Source: Tunicatimonas pelagia
Lineage (GTDB): Bacteria > Bacteroidota > Bacteroidia > Cytophagales > Cyclobacteriaceae
DNA: 64,000 nt
Direction: 5' to 3'
Assembly (NCBI RefSeq): GCF_030506325.1
Contig: NZ_CP120683.1
Span: 1,550,001-1,614,000 of the forward strand
Shown: in pieces, positions 1-7,920 of the stretch
Position numbering within the stretch: position 1 is the stretch's first letter
Layout of the letters: each line of letters starts with the position of its first letter
The notes under the pieces: model-generated
What the model saw: the letters and a program-made list of their open reading frames with translations, nothing else
Told to the model about the DNA's origin: nothing
The model's database searches: none
Translations under genes and position numbers: made by a program

Positions 1-1485
1 GGAGCCCGGGTTTACGGACAAAATGCGTTTGCCGGAGCCATCAACATTGTCACCAAAGTACCCGAACAACGCTCGGTGAATGCGGGAGTGTACGGAGGCG
101 ATTTTGCGGGAGGGTATGGCCAGGATGTGGGCTCTTGGGGTGCTAACGCCGGAATTTCACTGCCCGGAGAAAATTATGGTCAATACGTATCAGTGGCGCA
201 TGATCGGTCTGATGGCTATCGACCTAATTCAGACTCCCGAATGACTAACCTCTTTTACCAGTCTTACGCTAAAACGCAGTTGGGCACGCTTAACTTTTTG
301 GGTGGTCATACTTTGCGCGACTTTGGAGCCAGTGGATTTTACGTAGAAAACTCAGAAGAGTACGAAGAAACCCGAACTTCTTTAGTTAGCGTTGATCTTG
401 ACGCTGAAATTAGTGAGTGGAACGTTCGCCCTCGGCTGTACTGGCGACGCAATCACGACAACTATCTATTTGTCCGTAGCAATCCCGCCGCATTCAATAA
501 CATACACACTACGCACGTAGGTGGAGCCGAAGTGAATGCTACTCGGATAAACCAATGGGGGTTGACCGGATTAGGGATAGAATTTCGCAACGAGTACATT
601 AATAGTAACAATATACGGCAAGTACGGGACGATACCGGGGCGGTAGTTGATACAGTTACCGGACCGGCTCTGGGAGAATGGAACCGCAGTATCTTGGGTC
701 TGTTTGCCGAACACCGCTTCTACCTTTTCGATCGGCTGGATGTAACTCCGGGTTTGTACGTAAATTGGTTTTCTGATTTTGGCTGGAACTACTTTCCCGG
801 CTTAGATGCCAGCTACGATATAACCCGGGAGTGGAAACTCTACGGCAACGTAGGTCGCTCCTTCCGCATTCCGACCTACACTGATTTATACTACAATGGT
901 CCCAGCAATGTGGGCAACGACCAACTGGAGCCGGAGAAAGCCTGGACGTACGAGGGAGGTGTAAAATATTTTGGCGAATACGTTTGGGGGCAAGTCAGTT
1001 ACTTTTACCGCGATGGTTCTCAATTGATAGATTGGGTTCGAACCAGTTCTGAGCAACCTTGGCAACCGCAAAACTTCTACAATGTAGCTACCGATGGTCT
1101 GGAAGTGGAAGTAAACGGAAGGTTCGATAACGAGCATTTTGTGCAGGCTGCTTCCTTAAGTTATACCTACCTCAATGCCAACTTAGGTCAAACCGAGGGA
1201 GTAGAATCCCGCTACTTGCTCGATCATTTAAACCACCAATTTATTGCTTCACTAACCCACCGCATTTGGAACAATGTGCAGCACAGCGCACGCTTACGCT
1301 ACTTAGATCGTATGACCCAAGCGGATTATTGGGTGCTGGACAGCCGGGTCTATTATCAGACTGGCACATGGGATGCGTTTGTGGAGGCTACTAACATTAC
1401 CAATACCGAATACACTGAGGCCGGATTTGTGCAAATGCCCGGACGCTGGCTGCGACTGGGAGTAAACGTTAGGCTTCAGTATTAA
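1..1485 (+). CDS. TonB-dependent receptor, 3' part (5' end outside window)
   Basis: The reading frame is open from base 1, so the N-terminus lies upstream of the window. The first residues (GARVYGQNAFAGAINIVTK) match the end of a TonB receptor plug domain, where GANAFAGVINI-type motifs are typical. The remainder is a beta-barrel rich in aromatic, alternating strands, including an LEPEKAWTYEGGVKY segment that is common in siderophore and cobalamin receptors. The protein ends in a short strand (WLRLGVNVRLQY) with a terminal aromatic, as expected for an outer membrane barrel. It would import an iron complex, vitamin or similar ligand using TonB energy; the substrate cannot be told. The GTG at 76 is an internal codon and not the start. 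The 3' end overlaps the convergent membrane gene by 17 bases. Confidence 0.9.
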   Translation, partial: GARVYGQNAFAGAINIVTKVPEQRSVNAGVYGGDFAGGYGQDVGSWGANAGISLPGENYGQYVSVAHDRSDGYRPNSDSRMTNLFYQSYAKTQLGTLNFLGGHTLRDFGASGFYVENSEEYEETRTSLVSVDLDAEISEWNVRPRLYWRRNHDNYLFVRSNPAAFNNIHTTHVGGAEVNATRINQWGLTGLGIEFRNEYINSNNIRQVRDDTGAVVDTVTGPALGEWNRSILGLFAEHRFYLFDRLDVTPGLYVNWFSDFGWNYFPGLDASYDITREWKLYGNVGRSFRIPTYTDLYYNGPSNVGNDQLEPEKAWTYEGGVKYFGEYVWGQVSYFYRDGSQLIDWVRTSSEQPWQPQNFYNVATDGLEVEVNGRFDNEHFVQAASLSYTYLNANLGQTEGVESRYLLDHLNHQFIASLTHRIWNNVQHSARLRYLDRMTQADYWVLDSRVYYQTGTWDAFVEATNITNTEYTEAGFVQMPGRWLRLGVNVRLQY

Positions 1486-1957
1486 TTGGCTTGGGGCTGA
1501 CCAAAATTATAACCAACCAAACCAATACGCCCACAAACAACAGTGGCCCTACCCACATTACCCAGTTGAACTGCCCAATCTGATAATCGCCCTGATTGTT
1601 GAAGAGAGAAATGTAACTCACTGTACAAATCAGAAAGATATTAATGACAGTAGTAAAAGCCGCAAACCAGTTTTGGATACGATCTTTGAATAGTTCGGAG
1701 CGGTAAAAAACGGAGGAAGAGGCGGGTAAGGCATTTAGCATTCGGAATGAAACCAGACAAATAATATTCACGAACACAAAAGCCCCCAGTGCTAAATAGA
1801 AGAACATCTCCCGATCAATCAGCTGATCGGGATTACCATCAGCATCGGCTTGTATTCCTACCTGAACGGGCAAAAATGCATAGCTAAACGAAAGAGCCAC
1901 CAAAAAGCCCAAAAAGGTAAGTACCCAAGCAAGCTTAACAAATTTATCAGTATACAT
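1469..1957 (-). CDS. Hypothetical four-helix integral membrane protein
   Basis: A 162-residue protein with about four hydrophobic segments (near residues 10-30, 52-72, 97-117 and 130-155), consistent with an inner membrane protein. The loop between the first two segments is acidic (QADADGNPDQLIDREM). The first segment followed by a GxPD-type loop is faintly like the DUF1648 arrangement seen in SdpI-type proteins, but the match is too weak to name the family. It converges on and overlaps the TonB receptor by 17 bases. The start is an ATG just before a short AT-rich gap. No function can be assigned. Confidence 0.65.
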   Translation of the reverse strand: MYTDKFVKLAWVLTFLGFLVALSFSYAFLPVQVGIQADADGNPDQLIDREMFFYLALGAFVFVNIICLVSFRMLNALPASSSVFYRSELFKDRIQNWFAAFTTVINIFLICTVSYISLFNNQGDYQIGQFNWVMWVGPLLFVGVLVWLVIILVSPKPINTEA

Positions 1958-2066
1958 AGGTGTGCGAAGATACGTCGGATACCTAACCCAAAAAAGCCCA
2001 AAAGATGTTTATTCTCCTTAGCTTTTACCCGAACAAAATGAAGTAGCGAATAGTTAGTGAGTTGCT

Positions 2067-2447
2067 ATGTTCAAACTATCCCGCAGTCTGCTGCTTTTAT
2101 CCTTTATCTTGCTGGCCAGTTACTGTAAACCTACCCCCAAAGATATTCCTGGCTTTGATGAGACCCTCTTTCGGGCCGACCAAATGGGTTGTCAGGGGGA
2201 ACGCGCCCAGATGAGGGAAATAATCACCCAGATCGATACTGCTTTGAAAGGAATGTCGCAGAAGCAGATACAGGCTACCCTGGGCAAACCCGATCGCCAC
2301 GAACTAGCTCCCCGCAGTCAGAAGTATTTTGTGTACTACATTGATCCCGCTCCCGAATGCCCCAACGGCGCTGAAAATCCTTTTACTATGCTCATTCGCT
2401 TCTCAGCCCTAGATCGCTCTACCGAAGTGAGCTTTCAGAATTACTGA
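2067..2447 (+). CDS. Small secreted protein or lipoprotein with a SmpA/BamE-like motif
   Basis: A 126-residue protein with an N-terminal hydrophobic segment (LLLLSFILLASYC). Cys20 could be lipidated, although Tyr at -1 is a poor lipobox residue. The central motif GMSQKQIQATLGKPDR resembles the GMTxxQVxxxLGxP signature of SmpA/OmlA (BamE-like) folds, a small alpha/beta module found in many exported lipoproteins. This supports an envelope location but no specific role. It is followed by a perfect AT-rich hairpin and then the TauE-type exporter gene on the same strand. Alternative reading: a generic outer-membrane-assembly-type accessory lipoprotein. Confidence 0.6.
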   Translation: MFKLSRSLLLLSFILLASYCKPTPKDIPGFDETLFRADQMGCQGERAQMREIITQIDTALKGMSQKQIQATLGKPDRHELAPRSQKYFVYYIDPAPECPNGAENPFTMLIRFSALDRSTEVSFQNY

Positions 2448-2472
2448 TATCAGTGGATAGTGGATACGTGAT

Positions 2473-2497
2473 AATTGAAAATGATTAATTTTCAATT
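2473..2497. repeat. AT-rich perfect hairpin between two genes
   Basis: AATTGAAAA (2473-2481) and TTTTCAATT (2489-2497) form a perfect 9-bp inverted repeat with a 7-base loop. It lies between the stop at 2447 and the start at 2512. It could act as a weak terminator or belong to the family of AT-rich intergenic palindromes seen elsewhere in this window. Confidence 0.55.
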
Positions 2498-2511
2498 TGT
2501 AATTTGCGCCA

Positions 2512-3255
2512 ATGGACTTTACTTCACTCTCGCTGCTCGAATGGGGCTTAGTTATTCTTTGTGCCATGCTGGTGGGTATGTCTAAAACCGGAGTGATGGG
2601 AGCTGGACTCATGGTTATTCCAGTGTTGGCGAGCATTTTTGGGGGAAGATCGTCGACCGGCTTTTTACTACCTATGCTTTCAGTGGCCGATATTTTGGCG
2701 GTACGCTACTATAATCGGCACGCCCAATGGTCGTATCTGGTTCGACTTTTTCCCTGGACGATGGCTGGAATTGCGCTGGGAGTATGGTTTGGCGACGTGA
2801 TTTCGGATGAGCAGTTTAAAGCCTCCATTGGAGTTATTATTTTTATCTGCTTGGGACTGCTGCTGGCGCGAGACTTCCGCCAGGAATCGCTGAATGTACC
2901 CAACTACTGGTGGATTTCAGCCTTAACAGGCACATTGGGCGGATTTGCTACCATGATTGGCAACGCAGCAGCCCCCATTATGGCGATCTACCTACTCTCT
3001 ATGCGATTACCCAAGAACGACTACATTGGCACTGCCGCTTGGTTCTTCTTAATTATCAATTTACTAAAAATCCCCCTCCACGTTTTTATTTGGCATACTA
3101 TCACGCTAGACACAGTAAAGGTGAACGCTATGATGGTTCCGGCTATTGCTCTCGGAGCTATCCTAGGCTTTCGAGTTGTACGAATACTTCCCGAGCGGGC
3201 TTATCGTATCTTCCTTATTATTTCTACCGCAGTATCTGCCTTCTTCCTTTTTTAG
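2512..3255 (+). CDS. Sulfite exporter TauE/SafE family (TSUP) membrane protein
   Basis: A 247-residue polytopic membrane protein with about seven to eight hydrophobic segments. The start (LLEWGLVILCAMLVGMSKTGVMGAG) and the mid-protein GTLGGFATMIGNAAAP segment are the duplicated glycine-rich signatures of the TSUP/TauE-SafE family (PF01925). Members move small organic or inorganic sulfur anions across the inner membrane, typically sulfite, sulfoacetate or thiosulfate. Length is normal for the family. No sulfur metabolism genes are adjacent, so the substrate is open. It converges on the subtilase operon, from which it is separated by a short bidirectional hairpin. Confidence 0.85.
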   Translation: MDFTSLSLLEWGLVILCAMLVGMSKTGVMGAGLMVIPVLASIFGGRSSTGFLLPMLSVADILAVRYYNRHAQWSYLVRLFPWTMAGIALGVWFGDVISDEQFKASIGVIIFICLGLLLARDFRQESLNVPNYWWISALTGTLGGFATMIGNAAAPIMAIYLLSMRLPKNDYIGTAAWFFLIINLLKIPLHVFIWHTITLDTVKVNAMMVPAIALGAILGFRVVRILPERAYRIFLIISTAVSAFFLF

Positions 3256-3257
3256 AG

Positions 3258-3277
3258 GCAAAAGAACTACTTTTTGC
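3258..3277. terminator. Bidirectional terminator-like stem-loop
   Basis: GCAAAAG (3258-3264) pairs with CTTTTTGC (3270-3277) around a 5-base loop, with one bulged base. It lies in the 21-base gap between the convergent TSUP exporter and the last gene of the DUF2589/subtilase operon. The second arm ends on the stop codon of the latter. Confidence 0.45.
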
Positions 3278-3495
3278 TAATCGTCCGACTGCGCGGTGAA
3301 ATTGCTGTCGGGCTCAACGTGCGTAACGTACTTTAAGTCTTTGGTATCTAGTGGGTAAGAACATGCTAACTTGATAATACTGAAGTTTGGAATAAACCCT
3401 ACGATCTCAATATCATGCTCTGCAAAGTGCGCTTTTACCTCATCGTTAAGTTCAAACCCTGGGTCTACAATACCTAAATATACATTCTTCTTCAT
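3277..3495 (-). CDS. 72-residue stand-alone protein resembling a subtilase propeptide/inhibitor (I9-like)
   Basis: It starts one base after the stop of the upstream subtilase gene, so it is almost certainly co-translated as the last gene of the operon. The protein has no signal peptide. Its layout suggests a small beta-alpha-beta-beta-alpha-beta fold: strand (KNVYLGIVD), helix (LNDEVKAHFAEHD), strands (IEIVGFIPNFSIIKLAC), helix, and a terminal VTHVEPDSNF. That last piece resembles the VxxVExD end of peptidase inhibitor I9 domains, which normally form the N-terminal propeptide of subtilases. I infer an inhibitor or folding chaperone for the neighbouring protease encoded in trans. The homology is a reading of the pattern, not a search result. 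Confidence 0.6.
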   Translation of the reverse strand: MKKNVYLGIVDPGFELNDEVKAHFAEHDIEIVGFIPNFSIIKLACSYPLDTKDLKYVTHVEPDSNFTAQSDD

Positions 3496-3496
3496 A

Positions 3497-4786
3497 TCAA
3501 ATAGCTTGAACCAGCCCCTGCCCCACGTCTCTTATAAGCTGATCCGGCAGTGATTTTACGTTCTTTTCTAACTTCAGCCAAATCTCCGCTGCCGATAGCG
3601 AAGGAAACGCCTCGCAGTACAAAGCAGCTATACCGGCAACATGTGGGGTAGCCATACTGGTTCCGCTCAGTCGGACGTAAAGTGCCCCATCCGATGCATT
3701 CTCCGAATAAGTGCTAAACACATCTACTCCAGGGGCAGCGATATCTACCTTACCACCATCGCCCGCGTTAATGCCACCGTTGGAGAAACTAGCTACATTG
3801 AGTTGACGATCAACCGCCGCTACCGCCATAATAGACTCTGCATTGGCCGGACTACTCACCGGACGGGGCATATTGGGACGACGACTATCGTTACCCGCCG
3901 CCGCAATTAGCAAGCAATTATTCTCCAGGGCTTTTCTACCTACCTGTTCAAAAATAGGCGATGGAGCTTGACCCACCCTTACGGGCGAACCTAACGACAA
4001 AGATACGATACGGCACTTCTTCTCCAGGGCCCAATCAATGGCATCAACAATACCACTGGTGCTACCACTTCCTCTGTCTGATAGTACTTTACCGATAACC
4101 ATCGTTGCCTCGTGCGCCATGCCGTAGCGCTTGCCGTCTTGTTGAGTTACCGAACCCAAAGCGGTGCCTACGCAATGAGTACCGTGTCCATTACCATCGG
4201 CATCCCAGGCTTCGTTCGGAATGAATGACTTTCCCTCTACCACACGACCCGCAAAATCAGGATGAGCAGCATAAAGACCGGTATCCAGAACAGCCACGTT
4301 TACTCCTTTTCCGGTGAATCCATCTTTTTTTAGCGCTACAGCATTCACTCCCCAGGTAGCCGTTTCCCACTGGGTACCGTTTTCGTTTTCACGGACTTTA
4401 ATCATTTCCTCCAGTTGCTCAATCTGTTGCTGTAGCAACTGCTGAGTTTGCTTAATCTCCCGTAATTGCTCCAGTTCATTTGCTGTGCGAAACTCTCGCT
4501 CTTCTTCCCAGTAAAGCACGGCACTGCTTGAAGTTGCCGCTCGCTGAAGTTTGGCTTCTTCTATATTGTCAACTACAGCAATGTTCAAGTGATTAAACAG
4601 TAGCCCAGTGTTGCTGTCTAGCACCTGATGGGCTCGTAAGGTATCACTTAACTCTTCGGAAGAGGTAAGTTGTACACCTAGTTCTTTCTGAACCTTCTTA
4701 ATGGCCTGATTGGAGTGGCTTTTTAGCAAGACCACATAACGGCCGGGTTTGGCTTGATTTTTTATAGCGGTGGGTTGTGCTGGCAT
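3497..4786 (-). CDS. S8 family subtilisin-like serine protease without signal peptide
   Basis: A 429-residue protein with a complete catalytic set: Asp168 (VAVLDTG), His201 (GHGTHCVGT), oxyanion Asn299 (AAAGND) and Ser377 (LSGTSMATPHVAG). The N-terminus (residues 1-100) holds a GRYVVLLKS strand and an AVLYWEEEREF segment resembling a divergent I9 propeptide. It is followed by a glutamine- and glutamate-rich coiled coil (about 103-135) just before the catalytic domain. No signal peptide or sorting domain is visible, so it is likely cytoplasmic or released without Sec. It lies 12 bases after the helical 192-residue gene and one base before the I9-like gene. The coiled coil and the operon suggest that a partner protein controls it; that is inference. 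Confidence 0.9.
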   Translation of the reverse strand: MPAQPTAIKNQAKPGRYVVLLKSHSNQAIKKVQKELGVQLTSSEELSDTLRAHQVLDSNTGLLFNHLNIAVVDNIEEAKLQRAATSSSAVLYWEEEREFRTANELEQLREIKQTQQLLQQQIEQLEEMIKVRENENGTQWETATWGVNAVALKKDGFTGKGVNVAVLDTGLYAAHPDFAGRVVEGKSFIPNEAWDADGNGHGTHCVGTALGSVTQQDGKRYGMAHEATMVIGKVLSDRGSGSTSGIVDAIDWALEKKCRIVSLSLGSPVRVGQAPSPIFEQVGRKALENNCLLIAAAGNDSRRPNMPRPVSSPANAESIMAVAAVDRQLNVASFSNGGINAGDGGKVDIAAPGVDVFSTYSENASDGALYVRLSGTSMATPHVAGIAALYCEAFPSLSAAEIWLKLEKNVKSLPDQLIRDVGQGLVQAI

Positions 4787-4798
4787 AGGATAGTTGGT

Positions 4799-5374
4799 TT
4801 ATTGAATTCGGGTAAATATCTTATCTACTAAAATATAAATATCGTGCTCGGTAATCCGAAGCTTTATATTTCTTTCTACTAATTTTAGCGAAGCTTGTTG
4901 CATTAACATTTGCCACACTGATTCGATGCGACCAATATCGCCGGCCAACTGTAAGTCTGCCTCGGTAAGCAACTTTGACTGCAAGGCAGATAAAACAACC
5001 TGCCCCAAGGTTTCATTCGTTTCTTCTAGTATCTGTTCAACCTTCGTAAGGGCTTGCTGTAAGCTTCCCGTTACGTTAGAAAGGGTATGAAAGGCGGCTA
5101 TCCAAGTGTTTTCCCGTTTGCCTACGCGTAGCTTCTCTAGCGTTTGCGGATTAACGCCTTTTAGTGCGGTTTCGTAATAAACCCGCTGTCGGCTCATCTC
5201 AACCTCGTTACTAGCATCTCCTATCTGCTGAAAAAATTCCTGGCACTCCTCTAGCAAGCTTAGATAGAGAGATTCAAATTCAAACGAGCGAGCAATGTAC
5301 TGTTCATTTAGCGCGCTGATCCGGTTCAGAAAACCTTCTAGTTGCTGCTTTTTGTAATGAACAAATACTTTCAT
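4799..5374 (-). CDS. Unknown all-helical protein of the DUF2589/subtilase operon
   Basis: About 191 residues, predicted almost entirely alpha-helical with many heptad-like Leu/Gln/Glu runs (for example KKQQLEGFLNRISALNEQY and VTGSLQQALTKVEQILEET). No signal peptide or transmembrane segment is visible. The ATG at 5374 overlaps the stop of the preceding gene as TGATG, which indicates translational coupling; a GTG one codon upstream is an alternative start. I do not recognise the family. Its position immediately before a protease that itself carries a coiled coil makes it a candidate adaptor or regulator of that protease, but nothing in the sequence proves this. Confidence 0.7.
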   Translation of the reverse strand: MKVFVHYKKQQLEGFLNRISALNEQYIARSFEFESLYLSLLEECQEFFQQIGDASNEVEMSRQRVYYETALKGVNPQTLEKLRVGKRENTWIAAFHTLSNVTGSLQQALTKVEQILEETNETLGQVVLSALQSKLLTEADLQLAGDIGRIESVWQMLMQQASLKLVERNIKLRITEHDIYILVDKIFTRIQ

Positions 5375-6057
5375 CACTCAAATATAATCTCCTCAAATTC
5401 TCTTCCGTCGGCGTTTCTACCCTTAACAATACGTAACCCTTCTTCTACCATTTCTACGTTCAGCTTTACGAGTATCTTATTCTCATCCGCTTCGTTAGTG
5501 TCGGGGTCAATATAGATATTGTTGAGTTTAGCTGAGACCACCTGATAGCGGTTCTGCATAGTGGTTTTTAGCAGCGAAGCCAACTCTTGCTTCTCCTCTT
5601 CATTGTTATTGGAAGCTAATGAGTCCGTTTCTTTTACGAAAGAGCCAAAGTCTACCCGGGTCATCAATTCGGTTGGCTTACGAATGAACCGATAATCGCG
5701 TTTTTCCAAATCTTTAACAATACCGGTGAATTTATGATCCTTGAGTTGTGCTTTAGCAATCGGACTAATATTTAATTTTTTAGCTTTATTGATTTCGGTA
5801 ATCTTGGTGTTTAGCTCATCTACGAAGGAGTCTTCGTCCATTTTAAAGTTAAACTTAGTCTCGGCATCTAATTCAGATATTTTAACGGGTATCTCCAGTT
5901 TAACGGAGGGCATGGTAAAGCGCGGCACCCTAAAGTAGCGAAGGTATTCGTGTTCGGCGTAAGCTTTCGCCACTTCTACCGACTGCTCATCGGCCAGCTT
6001 ACGAGCCTGAATTATCTCACTGTGAAGATAATTCAGGTAGTCTGAAAGTTTAATCAT
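5374..6057 (-). CDS. Unknown soluble protein, likely partner of the DUF2589 protein
   Basis: A 227-residue protein without signal peptide. An N-terminal amphipathic helix (residues 1-38, with ARKLADEQSVEVAKAYAEH) is followed by a short hydrophobic stretch (YFRVPRFTMPSVKLEIPVKI) and a charged helical middle. A beta-rich C-terminus (NRYQVVSAKLNNIYIDPDT and onwards) closes the protein. The VP-x-strand pattern recalls the beta half of DUF2589 proteins, so it may be a diverged companion of the upstream gene product. The start codon overlaps the upstream stop as TAATG, and the stop overlaps the next start as TGATG. Such overlaps suggest fixed stoichiometry. Function unknown. Confidence 0.7.
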   Translation of the reverse strand: MIKLSDYLNYLHSEIIQARKLADEQSVEVAKAYAEHEYLRYFRVPRFTMPSVKLEIPVKISELDAETKFNFKMDEDSFVDELNTKITEINKAKKLNISPIAKAQLKDHKFTGIVKDLEKRDYRFIRKPTELMTRVDFGSFVKETDSLASNNNEEEKQELASLLKTTMQNRYQVVSAKLNNIYIDPDTNEADENKILVKLNVEMVEEGLRIVKGRNADGREFEEIIFE

Positions 6058-6878
6058 TATCCTCCAGCCAGCAGATTAAGCACATTTTCCAAGCCAGCGG
6101 GCATTTCGTCGTTCGTGGCTTTCACCTTCACACCCATTGTGTACTGTTTTTCCACTTTTACTCCGGTACTGGCTGAACGCCGGTACGATGCCGAAACCTT
6201 AAATTTCACTGGCCCCCAGCCACCTTGACCACTGGCATTGAGACCAAAAGAGTTACTTACATCTTTAGAAAATACTGAATTAAGCTTCACATTAAAGTCA
6301 ATATCTACGGTTTCGATGCGTAGGCTGGGAATATTCAGTATGGAAATAAAGGGTACATTAATTTTAATATCTTCCGGAGTGCCGTCTTCGCCAGTCTTCT
6401 TATAGCTAAAGTCTACCATTCGAATTTGCTCCTGATCGTCAAAGCCAACCTCTTTAATAAAGTTGACGGTTGACATAGATGCATTGGCTTGGGCGTTTAC
6501 TGCTGCCGTTAGTGGCCCGCTGATAAGTTTTTCAAAATCAATGCTACCTAGTTCGGCGGCAAAATTGGCGTCAGCAGCATTCATCGTTCCAAATGAGCCA
6601 TCGTCGCCTTCCATCAGATTGAAGACACCACGTAGTACTTCTTGAGGCAAATTTTGCATGCCATTCTCCCACTGAGAATCGTATTTAGCCAGATAATCCT
6701 CCAGCACACTAAGCTGCTCGCTCTTTTTTAGGTCACTAAATTCCGAAGGTTCTACACCACTGATGTTGGCCCGCTGATCGGCCGGAATAATGGAGGTAAG
6801 ATGCGTAAAGATTTGTTCCAGCTCAGACTTGGTCTTCTTGCTAAGATCTTGTTCTAATACTTGCTTCAGGGAGTTCAT
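6057..6878 (-). CDS. DUF2589 domain protein, first gene of a five-gene operon
   Basis: The C-terminal half (from about residue 110) shows the DUF2589 pattern: an amphipathic helix LISGPLTAAVNAQANAS, then STVNFIKEVGF, a short strand VDFSYKK, and INVPFISILNIPSLRIETV with the following strands. The N-terminal 100 residues are helical and charged and are not part of the usual domain. No signal peptide is visible. I chose the ATG at 6878; the TTG nine codons upstream is a weaker option. DUF2589 has no established function that I know of. The gene is coupled by overlapping stop and start codons to two unknown genes, followed by a subtilase and its I9-like companion, so the products probably form one system. 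Confidence 0.8.
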   Translation of the reverse strand: MNSLKQVLEQDLSKKTKSELEQIFTHLTSIIPADQRANISGVEPSEFSDLKKSEQLSVLEDYLAKYDSQWENGMQNLPQEVLRGVFNLMEGDDGSFGTMNAADANFAAELGSIDFEKLISGPLTAAVNAQANASMSTVNFIKEVGFDDQEQIRMVDFSYKKTGEDGTPEDIKINVPFISILNIPSLRIETVDIDFNVKLNSVFSKDVSNSFGLNASGQGGWGPVKFKVSASYRRSASTGVKVEKQYTMGVKVKATNDEMPAGLENVLNLLAGG

Positions 6879-7018
6879 AAAGTTTGGCTTATCGAGGTGA
6901 TACAATTGTTTGATAGTAGTGTATGCTGTCTACTCAATTGTCACCTATGATGCACCATCTTTTTGATATCAACCCATGAAACACACTTTTCTTAATGGTT
7001 GGCAACCAGTGGTTACTA

Positions 7019-7738
7019 TCAATCAACTAATGTGTCGGTAGCTAAGTATTGATTGTCTTTATTATAATACCAGGCTCGTACTTTAGGCATTTTTATACCG
7101 CTGACCGTCGCTTCCTCAGAAAGCAAGATATACTCGCCACTGTCGGGGAGCATTTCACCAGATTCATTAGTTTTATAGAACTGATATACTTGCAGGGCGT
7201 AGGTTTCGGGGTGGAAATAGAAGTACCAAACATCGCTGCCCACATCGGCATTGTAGGTGGCTTTTAGTACCAAGTACTGCTTTCCCTGAAACTCCTTTTG
7301 CTCTACCGGATGGTTAATGTTGGTTCCAGGGTCTCGCAACTTCATGGGTAGGCCGTACAAGTAGGTGTAGTAGTTTTTGTACATGGCTCCCCGTTCACAA
7401 CTCATATCTGTTGACTGAGCCACCGTACCATCAATGAGTTCACCCTGATAAAGCATCTGACAATCAGATTGATCGATAATGTATTGAGTGGTGATAGTAT
7501 CTCGTTCAGCTTCAAGACTAAAGTAATCTTCAGGTAAATTAATGGCAACCCGACTTTCTCGCTTGGGGCTATTTGGCCTCGTCATTACCACCGTAAAAGC
7601 ATCATTAAAAGTTACCCACTGGCCATCAGGATCGTGATACGCAATTGCTCTTTCTAACAATTCTGAAGCGGTGAGGTCTTGGCTCAGAGCAGCAGCATTA
7701 AGTACAAAAGACAGAACAAGGGTGAGGGTATATTTCAT
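7019..7738 (-). CDS. DUF6503-like secreted protein
   Basis: A 239-residue protein with a clear signal peptide (MKYTLTLVLSFVLNAAALSQ). The mature start (ASELLERAIAYHDPDGQWVTFNDAF) is characteristic of a Bacteroidota family of exported proteins annotated DUF6503. These have a beta-rich fold reminiscent of lipoprotein-carrier-like sheets: repeated strands such as YLVLKATYNADVGSDVWYFYFHP followed by TYALQVYQFYK. Length is normal. It stands alone, 113 bases downstream of nothing on its strand except the divergent gap. The role in the envelope is unknown. Confidence 0.7.
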   Translation of the reverse strand: MKYTLTLVLSFVLNAAALSQDLTASELLERAIAYHDPDGQWVTFNDAFTVVMTRPNSPKRESRVAINLPEDYFSLEAERDTITTQYIIDQSDCQMLYQGELIDGTVAQSTDMSCERGAMYKNYYTYLYGLPMKLRDPGTNINHPVEQKEFQGKQYLVLKATYNADVGSDVWYFYFHPETYALQVYQFYKTNESGEMLPDSGEYILLSEEATVSGIKMPKVRAWYYNKDNQYLATDTLVD

Positions 7739-7920
7739 AGCACAAGGTAGCCTCAGATTGTAGCAATCGCTATTTTTTCGCGTATTACTGCACCTTCATC
7801 TCCTGAAAAAAGGATAAAGACCCCACTCAGCTTCTTGAACTGAGTAATCAATGTGACTTTGCATAGGGACGTACGCAACAATACTACAAGTAGCTACAAA
7901 GATGTCGCCAGCCCTATCTA

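Noticed and set aside
3497-6878. The subtilase operon as a bacterial gasdermin system
   Set aside because: No protein in the operon shows gasdermin features (an N-terminal beta-rich pore domain with a short palmitoylated start and cleavable tail); DUF2589 is a better description of the first gene.
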